Assembly (NCBI RefSeq): GCF_004353905.1
Contig: NZ_SMOD01000022.1
Span: 84,994-148,993 of the forward strand
Length of the DNA: 64,000 nt
Origin: Paraburkholderia guartelaensis
Lineage (GTDB): Bacteria > Pseudomonadota > Gammaproteobacteria > Burkholderiales > Burkholderiaceae
Direction: 5' to 3'
Each line of letters starts with the position of its first letter. Positions within the stretch are counted from its first letter, which is position 1. The position numbers and the translations under genes were made by a program. Positions 26,060-35,584 of this stretch are shown here, piece by piece. Under the pieces are notes generated by a model, which saw only the letters and a list, made by a program, of their open reading frames with translations, did no database searches and was not told where the DNA came from.

Positions 26060-28687
26060 ATGCTGAAGCCATTCATCATTAGCCTCGTCGCCTGGTCGGT
26101 GCGCCGCGCGGCGTGGGTGATCACACTCGCAATCGTGCTTGCCGTGCTCTCCGGCGTGTACGTTGCGAAGCATTTCAAGATCAATACCGACGTCAGCGGT
26201 CTCGTCGAGAACACGGCCGAGTGGGCCGCGTTGAGCGACGCCAAGGACAAGGCGTTCCCGCAGCGCGCGAGCTCGCTGCTCGTGGTCGTCGAAGCCGACG
26301 CGCCCGAACTCGCCGACGCCGCCGCCGACAAGCTCGCGCAAGCGCTCAAGGCCGACTCGCGCGAATTCAGCGCCGTCTCGCAGCCCGCGGGCGGCCCGTT
26401 CTTCCAGCACAACGGCCTGCTGTTCCCGTCCACGGCCACCGTGCTCTCGACCACGGGCCAGCTCGTCCAGGCGCGCCCGCTCGTGAACCAGCTCGCGAAG
26501 GACCCAAGCCTCGCGGGTCTGGCCGGCACGCTCACGACCACGCTGCAACTGCCGCTCACGATCGGCCAGATCAAGTTGCCGCAAATGGCGAATCTGCTCG
26601 GCAGTGCCGCCAACGTCGTCGACGAGGTGCTCGCCGGCAAGCCCGCGGCGTTCTCGTGGCGCGCGCTCGTCGACAAGGATTCGGCCACGAAGCCCGCGTT
26701 CGCATTCATCACCGTGCAGCCGGTGCTTAACTTCGCCGCGCTCAAGGCAGGCGCAAACGCGTCGGAGGCGATCCGCGCGACCGCCGCCTCGCTTCATCTC
26801 GACAGCGAATTCGGCGCGCGTGTGCGCCTCACGGGCGAACAGCCGCTCGCCGACGACGAGTTCGCCTCGGTGCAGGACGGCGCCGCGCTCAACGGCGTGA
26901 TCACGATCATCGTCGTGCTCGCCATCCTGTGGCTCGCGCTGCGCTCGGGCAAGCTGATCGGCGCCACGCTCATCACGCTCGTGATCGGTCTCGTCATCAC
27001 GGCCGCGCTCGGCCTCCTGATGATCGGCTCGTTCAACATGCTGTCGGTCGCGTTCATGGTCCTGTTCGTGGGGCTAGGCGTCGATTTCGGCGTGCAATTC
27101 GGCGTGAAGTATCGCGAGGAGCGCTTCCAGGACGAGCGGCTCGACGCCGCGCTCCTCAAGACCGCGCGCACCATCGGCGTGCCGCTCACGCTCGCGGCGA
27201 TCGCCGTGGCCGAAAGTTTCTTTTCCTTCCTGCCGACCGCCTACAAGGGCCTCTCGGAACTCGGGCAGATCGCGGGCGTGGGCATGTTCGTCGCGTACGT
27301 CTGCAACATGACGGTGCTGCCGGCGCTCATCCGCGTGTTCAATCCCAGGGGCGAGCGCGCTTCGCCGGGCTTCGCGTTCCTCGCGCCCGTCGACAAATGG
27401 CTCGCCGAGCATCGCAAGCCGGTGCTGATCACCACGCTCATCATCGTGGTGGGCGCGACGCCCTTGCTGCTGCACCTGCGCTTCGACTTCAATCCGCTGC
27501 ATCTTAAGGATCCGCATACTGAATCGATGGCGACGCTGCTCGCGCTCAAGAGCTCGCCCGTCATCTCGATCAACGACGTGAGCGTGCTCGCGCCGTCGCT
27601 CGAAGAAGCCGACAAGATCGCCGCGCGGCTCTCGAAGCTGCCGGAAGTGGCACGCGCCACCACGCTCAGTTCGCTGATTCCCGACGATCAGCAGCAAAAG
27701 CTCATGCTGATCTCGAGCGCCGCGCAGCAGCTTCTGCCCGCGCTCACGCAGCAGCCGTCCACGCCCGTGACGGACGAAGTGCGTGTGCAGACGCTCAAGC
27801 GCGCGGCCAACCAGCTTTCGCTCGCCGCGAGCGACCATCCGGGGCCGGGTGCGGCCGAGGCGAAGCATCTGTCGGACTCGCTCAACAAACTCGCGAACGC
27901 GAGCCCGGCCACGCGCGACCGCGCGGAAACCGCCTTCAGCCTCACGCTCAAGCTCGCCTTCGCGCAGCTCGCGCGCCTGTTGCAGCCCTCGGAAATCACA
28001 CGTGAAAACCTGCCGCCCGAGATGGCGCGCGACTGGGTGGCGCCGACCGGCCAGGCGATCGTGGACGTCGCGCCGCGCGTGCCGCCGGGCGTCGATCCCA
28101 ACGACGACGTGATGCTCGCCCGCTTCGCACACGCGGTGAAGGCGGCCGAGCCGAACGCGATCGGCGGTCCGATCTCGATCCTGCACTCGGCGAACGTGAT
28201 CATCCTCGCGTTCTTCCAGGCAGCGGGATGGTCGGTGCTGCTCATCACGGCGCTGCTCTGGATCACGCTGCGCAATTTCGGCGACGTGCTGCGTACGCTC
28301 ATTCCTCTGCTGGTATCGGCACTCGTTACGCTCGAACTGTGCGTTGTCTTCGGAATTCAGCTAAATTTCGCCAACATCATCGCGCTTCCCCTGATGCTCG
28401 GCGTCGGTGTCGCGTTCAAAATCTATTTCGTGATGGCCTGGCGCGCGGGGCAGACCGGCCTCCTGCATTCGAGCCTCACACACGCGGTGCTTTTTTCCGC
28501 CGCGACCACGGCCACGGCATTCGGGAGCCTGTGGCTATCGCATCATCCGGGCACGTCGAGCATGGGCAAGCTGCTCGCACTGTCCTTGTTCTGTACGCTG
28601 ATAGGCGCCGTCGTGTTCCAGCCGGTGCTGATGGGCAAGCCGCGCGCAAAACGCGCGAGATCGGAAACTCAGGGGATCGACCAATGA
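26060..28687 (+). CDS. hpnN: RND-family hopanoid transporter HpnN
   Basis: An 875-residue MMPL/RND protein with two repeated halves: a first membrane helix (VITLAIVLAVLSGVYVA), a large periplasmic loop, five helices from about residue 280 (GVITIIVVLAILWLALRS) and the same again with the second membrane set from about residue 710. HpnN in Rhodopseudomonas and Burkholderia moves hopanoids to the outer membrane, and its periplasmic domains bind lipid. The stop overlaps the start of the downstream MlaA-like gene by four bases (ATGA), so export and the lipoprotein are coupled. Confidence 0.92.
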   Translation: MLKPFIISLVAWSVRRAAWVITLAIVLAVLSGVYVAKHFKINTDVSGLVENTAEWAALSDAKDKAFPQRASSLLVVVEADAPELADAAADKLAQALKADSREFSAVSQPAGGPFFQHNGLLFPSTATVLSTTGQLVQARPLVNQLAKDPSLAGLAGTLTTTLQLPLTIGQIKLPQMANLLGSAANVVDEVLAGKPAAFSWRALVDKDSATKPAFAFITVQPVLNFAALKAGANASEAIRATAASLHLDSEFGARVRLTGEQPLADDEFASVQDGAALNGVITIIVVLAILWLALRSGKLIGATLITLVIGLVITAALGLLMIGSFNMLSVAFMVLFVGLGVDFGVQFGVKYREERFQDERLDAALLKTARTIGVPLTLAAIAVAESFFSFLPTAYKGLSELGQIAGVGMFVAYVCNMTVLPALIRVFNPRGERASPGFAFLAPVDKWLAEHRKPVLITTLIIVVGATPLLLHLRFDFNPLHLKDPHTESMATLLALKSSPVISINDVSVLAPSLEEADKIAARLSKLPEVARATTLSSLIPDDQQQKLMLISSAAQQLLPALTQQPSTPVTDEVRVQTLKRAANQLSLAASDHPGPGAAEAKHLSDSLNKLANASPATRDRAETAFSLTLKLAFAQLARLLQPSEITRENLPPEMARDWVAPTGQAIVDVAPRVPPGVDPNDDVMLARFAHAVKAAEPNAIGGPISILHSANVIILAFFQAAGWSVLLITALLWITLRNFGDVLRTLIPLLVSALVTLELCVVFGIQLNFANIIALPLMLGVGVAFKIYFVMAWRAGQTGLLHSSLTHAVLFSAATTATAFGSLWLSHHPGTSSMGKLLALSLFCTLIGAVVFQPVLMGKPRAKRARSETQGIDQ

Positions 28688-29727
28688 AGAAGAATCAAGC
28701 CGCGCTCACCATGGCGGCGGCGAGCCTGGCGCTCCTCGTGACGTCGGGTTGCGCCACGGGCCCCGACCGCAAACCGGGCGATCCGTTCGAGCCCGCGAAT
28801 CGCGCAATTTTCACGTTCAACGACAAGCTCGACACGTACATCGCGCAGCCGGTCGCCAAGGGCTACCAGAAGGTGACGCCGCAGCCGCTGCGCCAGGCGA
28901 TCACGAACTTCTTCTCGAACATCGGAGACGTCGACAACCTGGCGAACAACTTGCTGCAGCTGAAGATCACTGACGCCGTCCAGGATCTGATGCGCATCGC
29001 GATGAACACGACCTTCGGTTTGGGCGGCCTGATCGACTTCGCGACGTTGGCGGGGCTGCCCAAGCATCATCAGGACTTCGGCCTCACGATGGGCCATTAC
29101 GGCATGCCGGCCGGCCCGTATCTCGTGCTGCCGCTGTTCGGGCCCAGCTCGGTGCGCGACGGCATCGGCATGGCCGTGGACGTGAAGTTCAACGTCATCA
29201 ACTATTTCGAGCCGGCGGTGCGCAACCCGATGTATCTCGCGCAGTTCATCAGCGCACGCGCGGATCTGCTCGGCGCGACCGACCTGCTCAAGCAGGCGGC
29301 GCTCGACCCGTATTCGTTCGTGCGCGACGCCTACCGCCAGCAGCGCGAATCGCTGATTCGCGGCTCGCGTGGCAATAATGCGCCGCTGCCCAATTACGGC
29401 GAGCCGGGCGGGGAGGCAACACCGAACGAGAACGGGGCACCCAATTACGAGGACCCGGGCGAGTCGGGTGGTGCCGGCGGCGCAGGTGGCGCAGCCGCCC
29501 CCGGCGCTTCGAACAATGGTCTGCCGAATTACGAGGATCCGGGCGAGGGGAGCGCGGCGGCAACAGGTGCGGCCGCGGCTGGAGCGGGTCCAGGTGCTGC
29601 TGCGGCGGCCGGCACGGCAGGTGTAGCGGCGGCAGCGGCAGCCGCTTCCGCACCGGCAGGCGCATCGGCGCCTGTCGCGGCTTCGGGTGCGACGGCAGCG
29701 CCTGCGAAGCCGGCATCGGCGCCCTGA
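28684..29727 (+). CDS. mlaA: MlaA/VacJ-family outer membrane lipoprotein with repeat tail
   Basis: A 347-residue lipoprotein: signal peptide with lipobox TSGC at residue 23, then a complete MlaA domain to about residue 225 (DPFEPANRAIFTFNDKLD, GLGGLIDFATLAGLPKH, YGMPAGPYLVLPLFGPSSVRD). MlaA works at the outer membrane with porins to move phospholipids. After residue 230 there is a long extra tail: three versions of PNYxxPGE separated by Gly/Ala linkers, then about 70 residues of Ala-, Gly-, Pro-rich sequence. The tail is not part of MlaA as known in E. coli. Coupled to hpnN by overlap. Confidence 0.88.
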   Translation: MKKNQAALTMAAASLALLVTSGCATGPDRKPGDPFEPANRAIFTFNDKLDTYIAQPVAKGYQKVTPQPLRQAITNFFSNIGDVDNLANNLLQLKITDAVQDLMRIAMNTTFGLGGLIDFATLAGLPKHHQDFGLTMGHYGMPAGPYLVLPLFGPSSVRDGIGMAVDVKFNVINYFEPAVRNPMYLAQFISARADLLGATDLLKQAALDPYSFVRDAYRQQRESLIRGSRGNNAPLPNYGEPGGEATPNENGAPNYEDPGESGGAGGAGGAAAPGASNNGLPNYEDPGEGSAAATGAAAAGAGPGAAAAAGTAGVAAAAAAASAPAGASAPVAASGATAAPAKPASAP

Positions 29728-29773
29728 ACGCAACATAGGGCTGCCCGTTTGCGGGCGGGCGGCGTACAAACGC

Positions 29774-29812
29774 AAAAAAACCCGGCAACCTTTCGAGGTT
29801 GCCGGGTTTTTT
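29774..29812. terminator. Bidirectional rho-independent terminator
   Basis: Seven A, stem CCCGGCAACC/GGTTGCCGGG with a TTTCGA loop, then T-tract. It ends the hpnN-mlaA unit and the convergent thioesterase gene. Confidence 0.88.
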
Positions 29813-29831
29813 ATTGCGTCGTGCGCGCCGC

Positions 29832-30317
29832 TCAATGCACCGAAGCGTCCTCGCTCTCGGCCTGACGTTCGGCCTCGTTCGCCGCCGCCAGCGCCGTGGC
29901 ATCCGCCGTCGTGGTGACGGTCTGGCGATAGCGTTCATAGGCTTCGTCAGCGTAGCGGATCCGTTCGCGGCCATGCGGGGCCGGCATGCCGTCGGCACCG
30001 AGGTTCACGAACACCATCTTTTCGATCGTCAGGATGCTCTTGCGCGTGATCTTGTTGCGTACTTCGGCGCGCAGCGTGATCGACGTGCGGCCGAATTCCG
30101 TGGCCGTTATGCCGAGTTCGATGATGTCGCCCTGACGCGCCGAGCTCACGAAGTTGATCTCCGACATGAACTTGGTCACCACACGCTGGTTGTCGAGCTG
30201 GCAGATCGCATAGATCGCCGCTTCTTCGTCGATCCAGCGCAGCAGGCTACCGCCGAACAGCGTGCCGTTCGGATTCAGGTCTTCAGGCTTGACCCACTTG
30301 CGAGTATGAAAATTCAT
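29832..30317 (-). CDS. Hotdog-fold acyl-CoA thioesterase (YciA-like)
   Basis: A 161-residue single-hotdog-domain enzyme. Start ATG at 30317 (MNFHTRKWVKPEDLNPNGTLFGGSLLRWIDE) places the family pattern N-x-x-GTLFGG-x(5)-DE at the N-terminus, which holds the catalytic Asp. It hydrolyses acyl-CoA to free acid and CoA. The C-terminal 25 residues are Ala/Glu-rich and probably disordered. The gene sits between hpnG and the terminator at 29774; there is no evidence that it belongs to the hopanoid pathway. Confidence 0.87.
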   Translation of the reverse strand: MNFHTRKWVKPEDLNPNGTLFGGSLLRWIDEEAAIYAICQLDNQRVVTKFMSEINFVSSARQGDIIELGITATEFGRTSITLRAEVRNKITRKSILTIEKMVFVNLGADGMPAPHGRERIRYADEAYERYRQTVTTTADATALAAANEAERQAESEDASVH

Positions 30318-30365
30318 GGCTGGTAACTCCCCGATATGTGATTTGTCCCCAGCTCGCAGGAACGA

Positions 30366-30415
30366 ACCTAGGGTTAACACTGATATGTTACCAGAGATAG
30401 GGGTTTACCCTAGGT
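30366..30415. repeat. Inverted repeat ACCTAGGG...CCCTAGGT upstream of the thioesterase
   Basis: Left arm ACCTAGGGTTAAC (30366-30378) and right arm GTTTACCCTAGGT (30403-30415) match at 12 of 13 positions across a 24-base spacer. It lies about 50 bases before the thioesterase start, where an operator would be expected, and after the hpnG stop. Confidence 0.5.
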
Positions 30416-30435
30416 ATTTCAATAGCCCGCCAGGA

Positions 30436-31158
30436 TCATTTGGGGAAAAAGGCGCCGGTGGCCGTCAGTACCTGCCGCGCAGCGCTCAGCGACTGGCGTG
30501 CCGCTTTCGCGTCCGCCGCCACGCGCAGCAGGCCGCCCAGTTGCGCCGGGTCGCGCGCCAGTTCGCGCAGGACAGGGAGGACCGCCGTCGTGCCGTCGTC
30601 GCGCAAGCCGGCCATGGCCGCTTTCGGCAGGCTGCGCCACGCCGGATCGACGATCGCGCGGCACACCGCGAACGGCACGCCATGCGCGGCGGCCGCGGCT
30701 GCGGCCAGATGCGATTCCATGTCGACGGCGAGCGCTCCGCACGCGCTGAATAGCGCTGCCTTGTCCGCCGCACCGGTGAGCGGCGCCGCAACGGCTGCCT
30801 CCACGCCGCGCCGGGTTTTCGCGGCGAGCGGCGAGGCCATCAGCGCGTCGGCCATGCGTGCGCTCCAGTCGGCGTCGGCCTCGACGCGCCCGAACGGCCC
30901 TTCGATCGCTTGCGCGATCACGAGGGTGCCCGGCTCGAGATCGGGCGCAAGGCCGCCCGCCGTGCCGAAGCTGACGATGCCCGCCGCGCCGTCCTTGAGC
31001 GCCGCCGCGAGCGCGCTCTGCAGCAGATCGGCGCGCGCGGCGTAGACGGCGCGCACGCCGTCCTGGCCTTTGCCCGCGGCAATGCTCGCCTCGAAGGCCA
31101 TGCCCGTCACTGCGATCACGGGCAGGGCGCGCGCCTTGACTCCAGCCGCCGCGCTCAC
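30436..31158 (-). CDS. hpnG: Adenosylhopane nucleosidase HpnG, GTG start
   Basis: A 240-residue purine-nucleoside-phosphorylase-fold protein (VIAVTGMAFEASIAAG near the N-terminus, AGIVSFGTAGGLAPDLEPG, DMESHLAAAAAAAHG with the nucleoside-binding Met-Glu). HpnG removes adenine from adenosylhopane to yield ribosylhopane. The start is GTG at 31158, which overlaps the shc stop codon (GTGA), implying coupled translation; an ATG 19 codons in would cut the first beta strand. Part of hpnD-hpnE-shc-hpnG. Confidence 0.88.
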   Translation of the reverse strand: MSAAAGVKARALPVIAVTGMAFEASIAAGKGQDGVRAVYAARADLLQSALAAALKDGAAGIVSFGTAGGLAPDLEPGTLVIAQAIEGPFGRVEADADWSARMADALMASPLAAKTRRGVEAAVAAPLTGAADKAALFSACGALAVDMESHLAAAAAAAHGVPFAVCRAIVDPAWRSLPKAAMAGLRDDGTTAVLPVLRELARDPAQLGGLLRVAADAKAARQSLSAARQVLTATGAFFPK

Positions 31159-33185
31159 AGACCGACCGTGACGCGCGTCACGCCCGCGCGCTTGAGGTTG
31201 CGGTAGCGCGCAAGCGCCCATAACGGGAAGAACTTGCGATAACCGTGGTAGCGCAGATAGAACACGCGCGGAAAACCCGTGGCCGTGAAGCGCGTTTCGT
31301 CCCACAGGCCGTGTTCCTGCTGCGTTTTCTGCAGATACTCGATGCCGCGTGCAACCGCCGGATGATCGACCGCGCCCGCAGCCATCAGACCGAGCAGCGC
31401 CCAGGCCGTTTGCGAAGCCGTGCTCGTGGCGCGCTCGTAGCCGCGGTATTCGAGCTTGTAGCTCGTGCCGTCTTCGCCCCAGCCGCCGTCGTCGTTCTGG
31501 ATCTGCACGAGCCATTGCACCGCGCGCTTCATGCGCGGGTCGTCGTGACCGAGGCCGGCCGCGTTGAGGGCGCACAGCGCCGTCCACGTGCCGTAGATGT
31601 AGTTCATGCCCCAACGGCCGTACCAGCTGCCATCGGTTTCTTGCTCTTCGAGCAGGTAGTTGTACGCGCGGCGCGCGTGCTCGCTCGCGGCCGGCAGTTC
31701 GCCGAGCTGCGCGAGCATCGACAGGCAGCGGCCCGAGACGTCGGCGGTCGGCGGATCGAGCAGTGCGCCGTGGTCCGAGAACGGGATGTTGTTCAGGTAG
31801 TACTGCGTGTTCTCCGGCTCGAACGCGCCCCAGCCGCCGTTGCTGCTTTGCATACCGACCACCCATTCGCGCGCGCGGGCGATAGGGGCGTCGAAGGCAT
31901 TCGTGTTGTCGAGCTTGTCCACGCGGTCCATCGCGGCCACGACCACGGCCGTGTCGTCGACGTCGGGGTAGTGCGGGTTCGCGTACTGGAATGCCCAGCC
32001 GCCCGGACGCACGGCCTCACGGCGCGAGATCCAGTCGCCGCGCACGTCGAGAATCTGCAGCGGACGCAGCCATTCGAGGCCGCGGCGCGCGGCTTCCTCG
32101 GCGCGGGCGTCGCCGGTCTCCAGCAGGGCGTGCGCCGCAAGCGACGTGTCCCACACGGGCGAGAGGCACGGCTGAACGTACGCTTCCTCCGTGTGGACCG
32201 TCACCAGCTTTTCGAGCGACTGGCGCGCGATCGCGCGGTGCGGATGATCGGCGGGATAGCCCAGCACGTCGTACATCATCACGGCGTTGGCCATGGCCGG
32301 GAAAATCGCGCCCAGGCCGTCTTCGCCGTTCAGGCGCTCGTCGACGAATGCCACCGCGGCGTCGATCGCGCGCTGGCGCAAGTAGGTCGGAAAAAGCGGA
32401 TCGGTCACGCGCAGGACGCCGTCCACAGCGCGGAAGAAACCGAACCAGCCCTTGCTCTGATGCGGCGAGCGGGCATTCAGGCCCACGCTCACCGGCGCGC
32501 CGCGGAACAGCTCGTCGATGCGCACGCCACGCGGGTTGCGCGCCACCGGGCGCTTCGCGCCCAAGACGAGCAGCGGCACGATCACCGTGCGCGCCCAGTA
32601 CGACACCTTTGAAAGATGGAACGGGAACCACTGCGGCAGCAACGTGATCTCGACGGGCATCATCGGGACTGCATACCACGTGATCACGCCGAAGAGCGCG
32701 AGCAGGATGCGCGTGAACACGTTGACCTGCTCCGCGCCGCCCGCCGCAAGAATCGCCTCGCGCGCGCGCACCATGTGCTCGGCGTCTTCGGCATCGCCGA
32801 TCATCTTGAGTGCGAAGTAAGCCTTTACGGTCGCGCTCACGTCCATCGCGCCGTCGGTGAAGAGCGGCCAGCCGCCTTCGGGCAGCTGGATGCGGCGCAG
32901 GTAGCGCGCGATCTTCTGTTCGAGCTCGAGGTTCGCGGTTTCGCCCAGGTAATGCACCAGCAGCACGTATTCGGCCGGAATCGTGGCGTCCGCTTCGAGT
33001 TCGTAGACCCAGTGGCCATCGGCGCGCTGGTCGGCGAGGATCGTGTCGGTCGCGCGCGCGACGGCGGCGTCGAGCGCTGCGAGCGGTGCGGCGACCGGTG
33101 CGGCCATCTCGTCGGCAAACGTGGGAGCGGACATTGCCACGTCCGGCGTGGCGACGCCCCGCATGGCTTGGGATAAATCGTTCAT
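31155..33185 (-). CDS. shc: Squalene-hopene cyclase
   Basis: A 676-residue cyclase that folds squalene into hopene and hopanol. The catalytic Asp-rich motif appears as DVDDTA near residue 410, and QW repeats are seen as QLPEGGWPLF, QSSNGGWGAFEPEN, QETDGSWYGRWGMNY, QNDDGGWGEDG and QKTQQEHGLW. It is a monotopic membrane enzyme. The first 30 residues are variable and may be disordered. The ATG overlaps the hpnE stop by four bases, and the shc stop overlaps the hpnG start. Confidence 0.95.
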   Translation of the reverse strand: MNDLSQAMRGVATPDVAMSAPTFADEMAAPVAAPLAALDAAVARATDTILADQRADGHWVYELEADATIPAEYVLLVHYLGETANLELEQKIARYLRRIQLPEGGWPLFTDGAMDVSATVKAYFALKMIGDAEDAEHMVRAREAILAAGGAEQVNVFTRILLALFGVITWYAVPMMPVEITLLPQWFPFHLSKVSYWARTVIVPLLVLGAKRPVARNPRGVRIDELFRGAPVSVGLNARSPHQSKGWFGFFRAVDGVLRVTDPLFPTYLRQRAIDAAVAFVDERLNGEDGLGAIFPAMANAVMMYDVLGYPADHPHRAIARQSLEKLVTVHTEEAYVQPCLSPVWDTSLAAHALLETGDARAEEAARRGLEWLRPLQILDVRGDWISRREAVRPGGWAFQYANPHYPDVDDTAVVVAAMDRVDKLDNTNAFDAPIARAREWVVGMQSSNGGWGAFEPENTQYYLNNIPFSDHGALLDPPTADVSGRCLSMLAQLGELPAASEHARRAYNYLLEEQETDGSWYGRWGMNYIYGTWTALCALNAAGLGHDDPRMKRAVQWLVQIQNDDGGWGEDGTSYKLEYRGYERATSTASQTAWALLGLMAAGAVDHPAVARGIEYLQKTQQEHGLWDETRFTATGFPRVFYLRYHGYRKFFPLWALARYRNLKRAGVTRVTVGL

Positions 33186-34450
33186 CTACGTTCCAAATTT
33201 TCGGTCAGGAGCAGCTCGGCGGCCTTGCGGCCCGAGCGGATCGCTCCTTCGATCGTCGCGGGCAGACCGGTAGCCGTCCAGTCGCCTGCAAGCATCAGAT
33301 TGTTCCAGCGCGTGCGCGTCGCGGGCCGGCGCCATTCTTCGTCGGGCACCGCGGCGAAGGTCGCGCGCGCATCGGCGCACACGCGCCAGACGGGCAGCGG
33401 CTCGAGCGGCAGCGAGGCCGCCTCGGCCACGTCGACCCACACGCGGCGTGCGATCTCCTCGGGATCGAGGTCGAGCACGGCGTGCGCGTCGTGGATCGTC
33501 GCCGAGAGCCGCCCCTCGGCCGTGCACAGCCAGTGGGCCGTGCCGTTGACGAGCGCCATCGGCGCAACGAGGCCCGGCGGCGCTGACACCGAGTAGTGCA
33601 CGGTGACAATCGCATTGTGGCGCTGCGGCGCCTGCAGCGACGGCACGAGCGCCGCGGCGGCCACGCCGGGCACCGCCAGCACCACCGCCTCATCGGGAGC
33701 GAGCGTGATGCGCCCGCCTGGAAAATCGAGTGCGGAGACGCGGCCCGCCGCGTCGTCGTACACGATCTCCCTGAGCGGCGAGTCAAGGCGAATCGCCGCG
33801 CCGCCGTGCTGAAGCATGCGCAAGGCCGGATCGACGAACGCGCTGGAAAGGCCCCCGCGCGCCGCCAGCGGCCGGAACGACTCGCCGCCCGCCGCGAGCG
33901 ACTCGCGCAGCATCGCGCCGGCCAGCTCCGCACTGCCCACGCGCGGCTCGACATTGAGCGCCGTGAGAAAGAACGGGTGCAGCAGCCGGTCCCACAGCAC
34001 GCCTTCGCAGCGCATGGTCTGCGCCATCGTGCGGCCCGGCTTGGCGAACAGGAGCGGCAGCAGCCCCAGATAGTCCGCGGCGCGCGTACCCGGCACGCGC
34101 GAGCGCGAGTCGCCGATCCAGAACGGCATGCGCGAACGCGAGAAGCGCACCGTCCAGCGCGAGCGCGCGGCGATATCCATGAACGCGAAGCCCGGCTCGG
34201 TGGGGCCGGAGAGCGCGTCGCCGGCGCCGATCGTGCGCACGTATTCGAGCGTGCGCGCATGTCCCGCCAGCACCAGATGATTGCCCGTGTCGAGCGTCGC
34301 CGAGAGCGTGCGGTCGTAGTACGAGCGACAGCGTCCACCTGCCTGGCTGGCGGCCTCGTAGAGCGCCACCTGCACGCCGCGCCGCTGAAGCCGCACGGCC
34401 GTCGCGAGGCCCGCAAGCCCAGCGCCGATGACGTGGACTAGCCGAGGCAT
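33182..34450 (-). CDS. hpnE: Hydroxysqualene dehydroxylase HpnE
   Basis: A 422-residue FAD-dependent amine-oxidase-like enzyme. The dinucleotide-binding motif VHVIGAGLAGLATAVRLQRR is at the N-terminus, with QAGGRCRSYYD after it, and the C-terminal FAD contact LAGDWTATGLPATIEGA. HpnE reduces hydroxysqualene to squalene. The ATG at 34450 overlaps the hpnD stop by one base (TGATG). The frame continues upstream into hpnD territory but has no family similarity there. Confidence 0.92.
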   Translation of the reverse strand: MPRLVHVIGAGLAGLATAVRLQRRGVQVALYEAASQAGGRCRSYYDRTLSATLDTGNHLVLAGHARTLEYVRTIGAGDALSGPTEPGFAFMDIAARSRWTVRFSRSRMPFWIGDSRSRVPGTRAADYLGLLPLLFAKPGRTMAQTMRCEGVLWDRLLHPFFLTALNVEPRVGSAELAGAMLRESLAAGGESFRPLAARGGLSSAFVDPALRMLQHGGAAIRLDSPLREIVYDDAAGRVSALDFPGGRITLAPDEAVVLAVPGVAAAALVPSLQAPQRHNAIVTVHYSVSAPPGLVAPMALVNGTAHWLCTAEGRLSATIHDAHAVLDLDPEEIARRVWVDVAEAASLPLEPLPVWRVCADARATFAAVPDEEWRRPATRTRWNNLMLAGDWTATGLPATIEGAIRSGRKAAELLLTENLERR

Positions 34451-35301
34451 CAGAACAGCGCGTAACGCGCGACGATCCACATGAGCCGTGCGCGCGGCTT
34501 GCTGACTTTCGTGCGCGGCAGGTCGAAGCCGCGATCCACGGTGCGCTCGAGCAGCACGCGGTAGACGCCCGACATGATGCGCGGCGCTTTCACCTGCGCG
34601 CGGGGCGTGGCATCCATGATCGCGTCGGCCTGCGCGAAGTGAGCGCGGGCGCGCTGCACGAGCGTCTCGCACACGCGCGGCAGCGACGGGTCGGCAGCGA
34701 TCGTGTGCGGATTGCCCGCGGCGATCCCTTCACGCGCGAGCAGTTCGCGCGGGAGATAGCAGCGATTGATGTCCGCGTCTTCGTCGATGTCGCGCAGGAT
34801 GTTGGTGAGCTGCAGCGCGCGCCCTAGATGGTGCGACAGCAAGCGGCCCGGCTCCTCCTGCATCCCGAAAATCCTCACCGACAGCCGGCCTGCGGCGCTC
34901 GCCACGCGGTCGCAGTACAGGTCGAGCGTGTCCTCGTCGGGGGCGCAGATGTCCTCGGCGGCGTCCATGGCCATGCCGTCGATCATCGCGTGAAAATCTT
35001 CGCGCTGCAGCCCGAACGTATGGATGTGGCGCGTGAGCGCCGCGAGCGAGGCGCGCGGCGTGCCGGCATAGCACGCGTCGATGTCGGCGCGCCATTGGTC
35101 GAGCCCCGCCGCACGCTCGGCGCGCGGCAGGTCGCTGTCCGCGATGTCGTCGACAGCGCGGCAGAAGGCGTAGACCTGATACATGGCGTCGCGCTGCGCA
35201 GGAGGCAGGATCCGCATCGCCAGATAAAACGAGCTGCCCGACGAAGCGGCGGCAGCGTCGGTTTGTTGTGTATCGTCCACGACGAGATTGGAAACAGCCA
35301 A
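34450..35301 (-). CDS. hpnD: Presqualene diphosphate synthase HpnD, probable TTG start
   Basis: A 283-residue isoprenyl synthase that condenses two farnesyl diphosphates. Asp-rich motifs are VDDIADSD near residue 58 and TNILRDIDEDADIN, and the family start SSFYLAMRILPPAQRDAMYQVY is present near residue 22. I placed the start at TTG 35301 because GCGGAG sits at good distance before it; a GTG at 35328 is in frame with no ribosome site. First gene of the hpnD-hpnE-shc-hpnG operon, whose three junctions all overlap. Confidence 0.88.
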   Translation of the reverse strand: MAVSNLVVDDTQQTDAAAASSGSSFYLAMRILPPAQRDAMYQVYAFCRAVDDIADSDLPRAERAAGLDQWRADIDACYAGTPRASLAALTRHIHTFGLQREDFHAMIDGMAMDAAEDICAPDEDTLDLYCDRVASAAGRLSVRIFGMQEEPGRLLSHHLGRALQLTNILRDIDEDADINRCYLPRELLAREGIAAGNPHTIAADPSLPRVCETLVQRARAHFAQADAIMDATPRAQVKAPRIMSGVYRVLLERTVDRGFDLPRTKVSKPRARLMWIVARYALF

Positions 35302-35584
35302 GACGATCTCCGCTGGGGGCGCCCTCACGGGCGTTCGACTCTATTCGGGCCCGCATTGCCGCGGGTCGCCCGCGCGCGCGGACACGCGCGAGGCACCCGA
35401 CCCTTAAATTGCTCGCCGGGTGGCGCGCAAGGCCGGAAACGGGCAAAAGTATATCAACCTTTGGGCGACCCGCGCAGGGCGGTCGGCGCATGGGGACCGC
35501 TTGGGGGCGCGGCCGCGTAGCCCCGGAGCATGGGGCGATGAGCCGGATTGATTGAGGCGGAGGCTGTCTGTGCGCAGGCAGATA

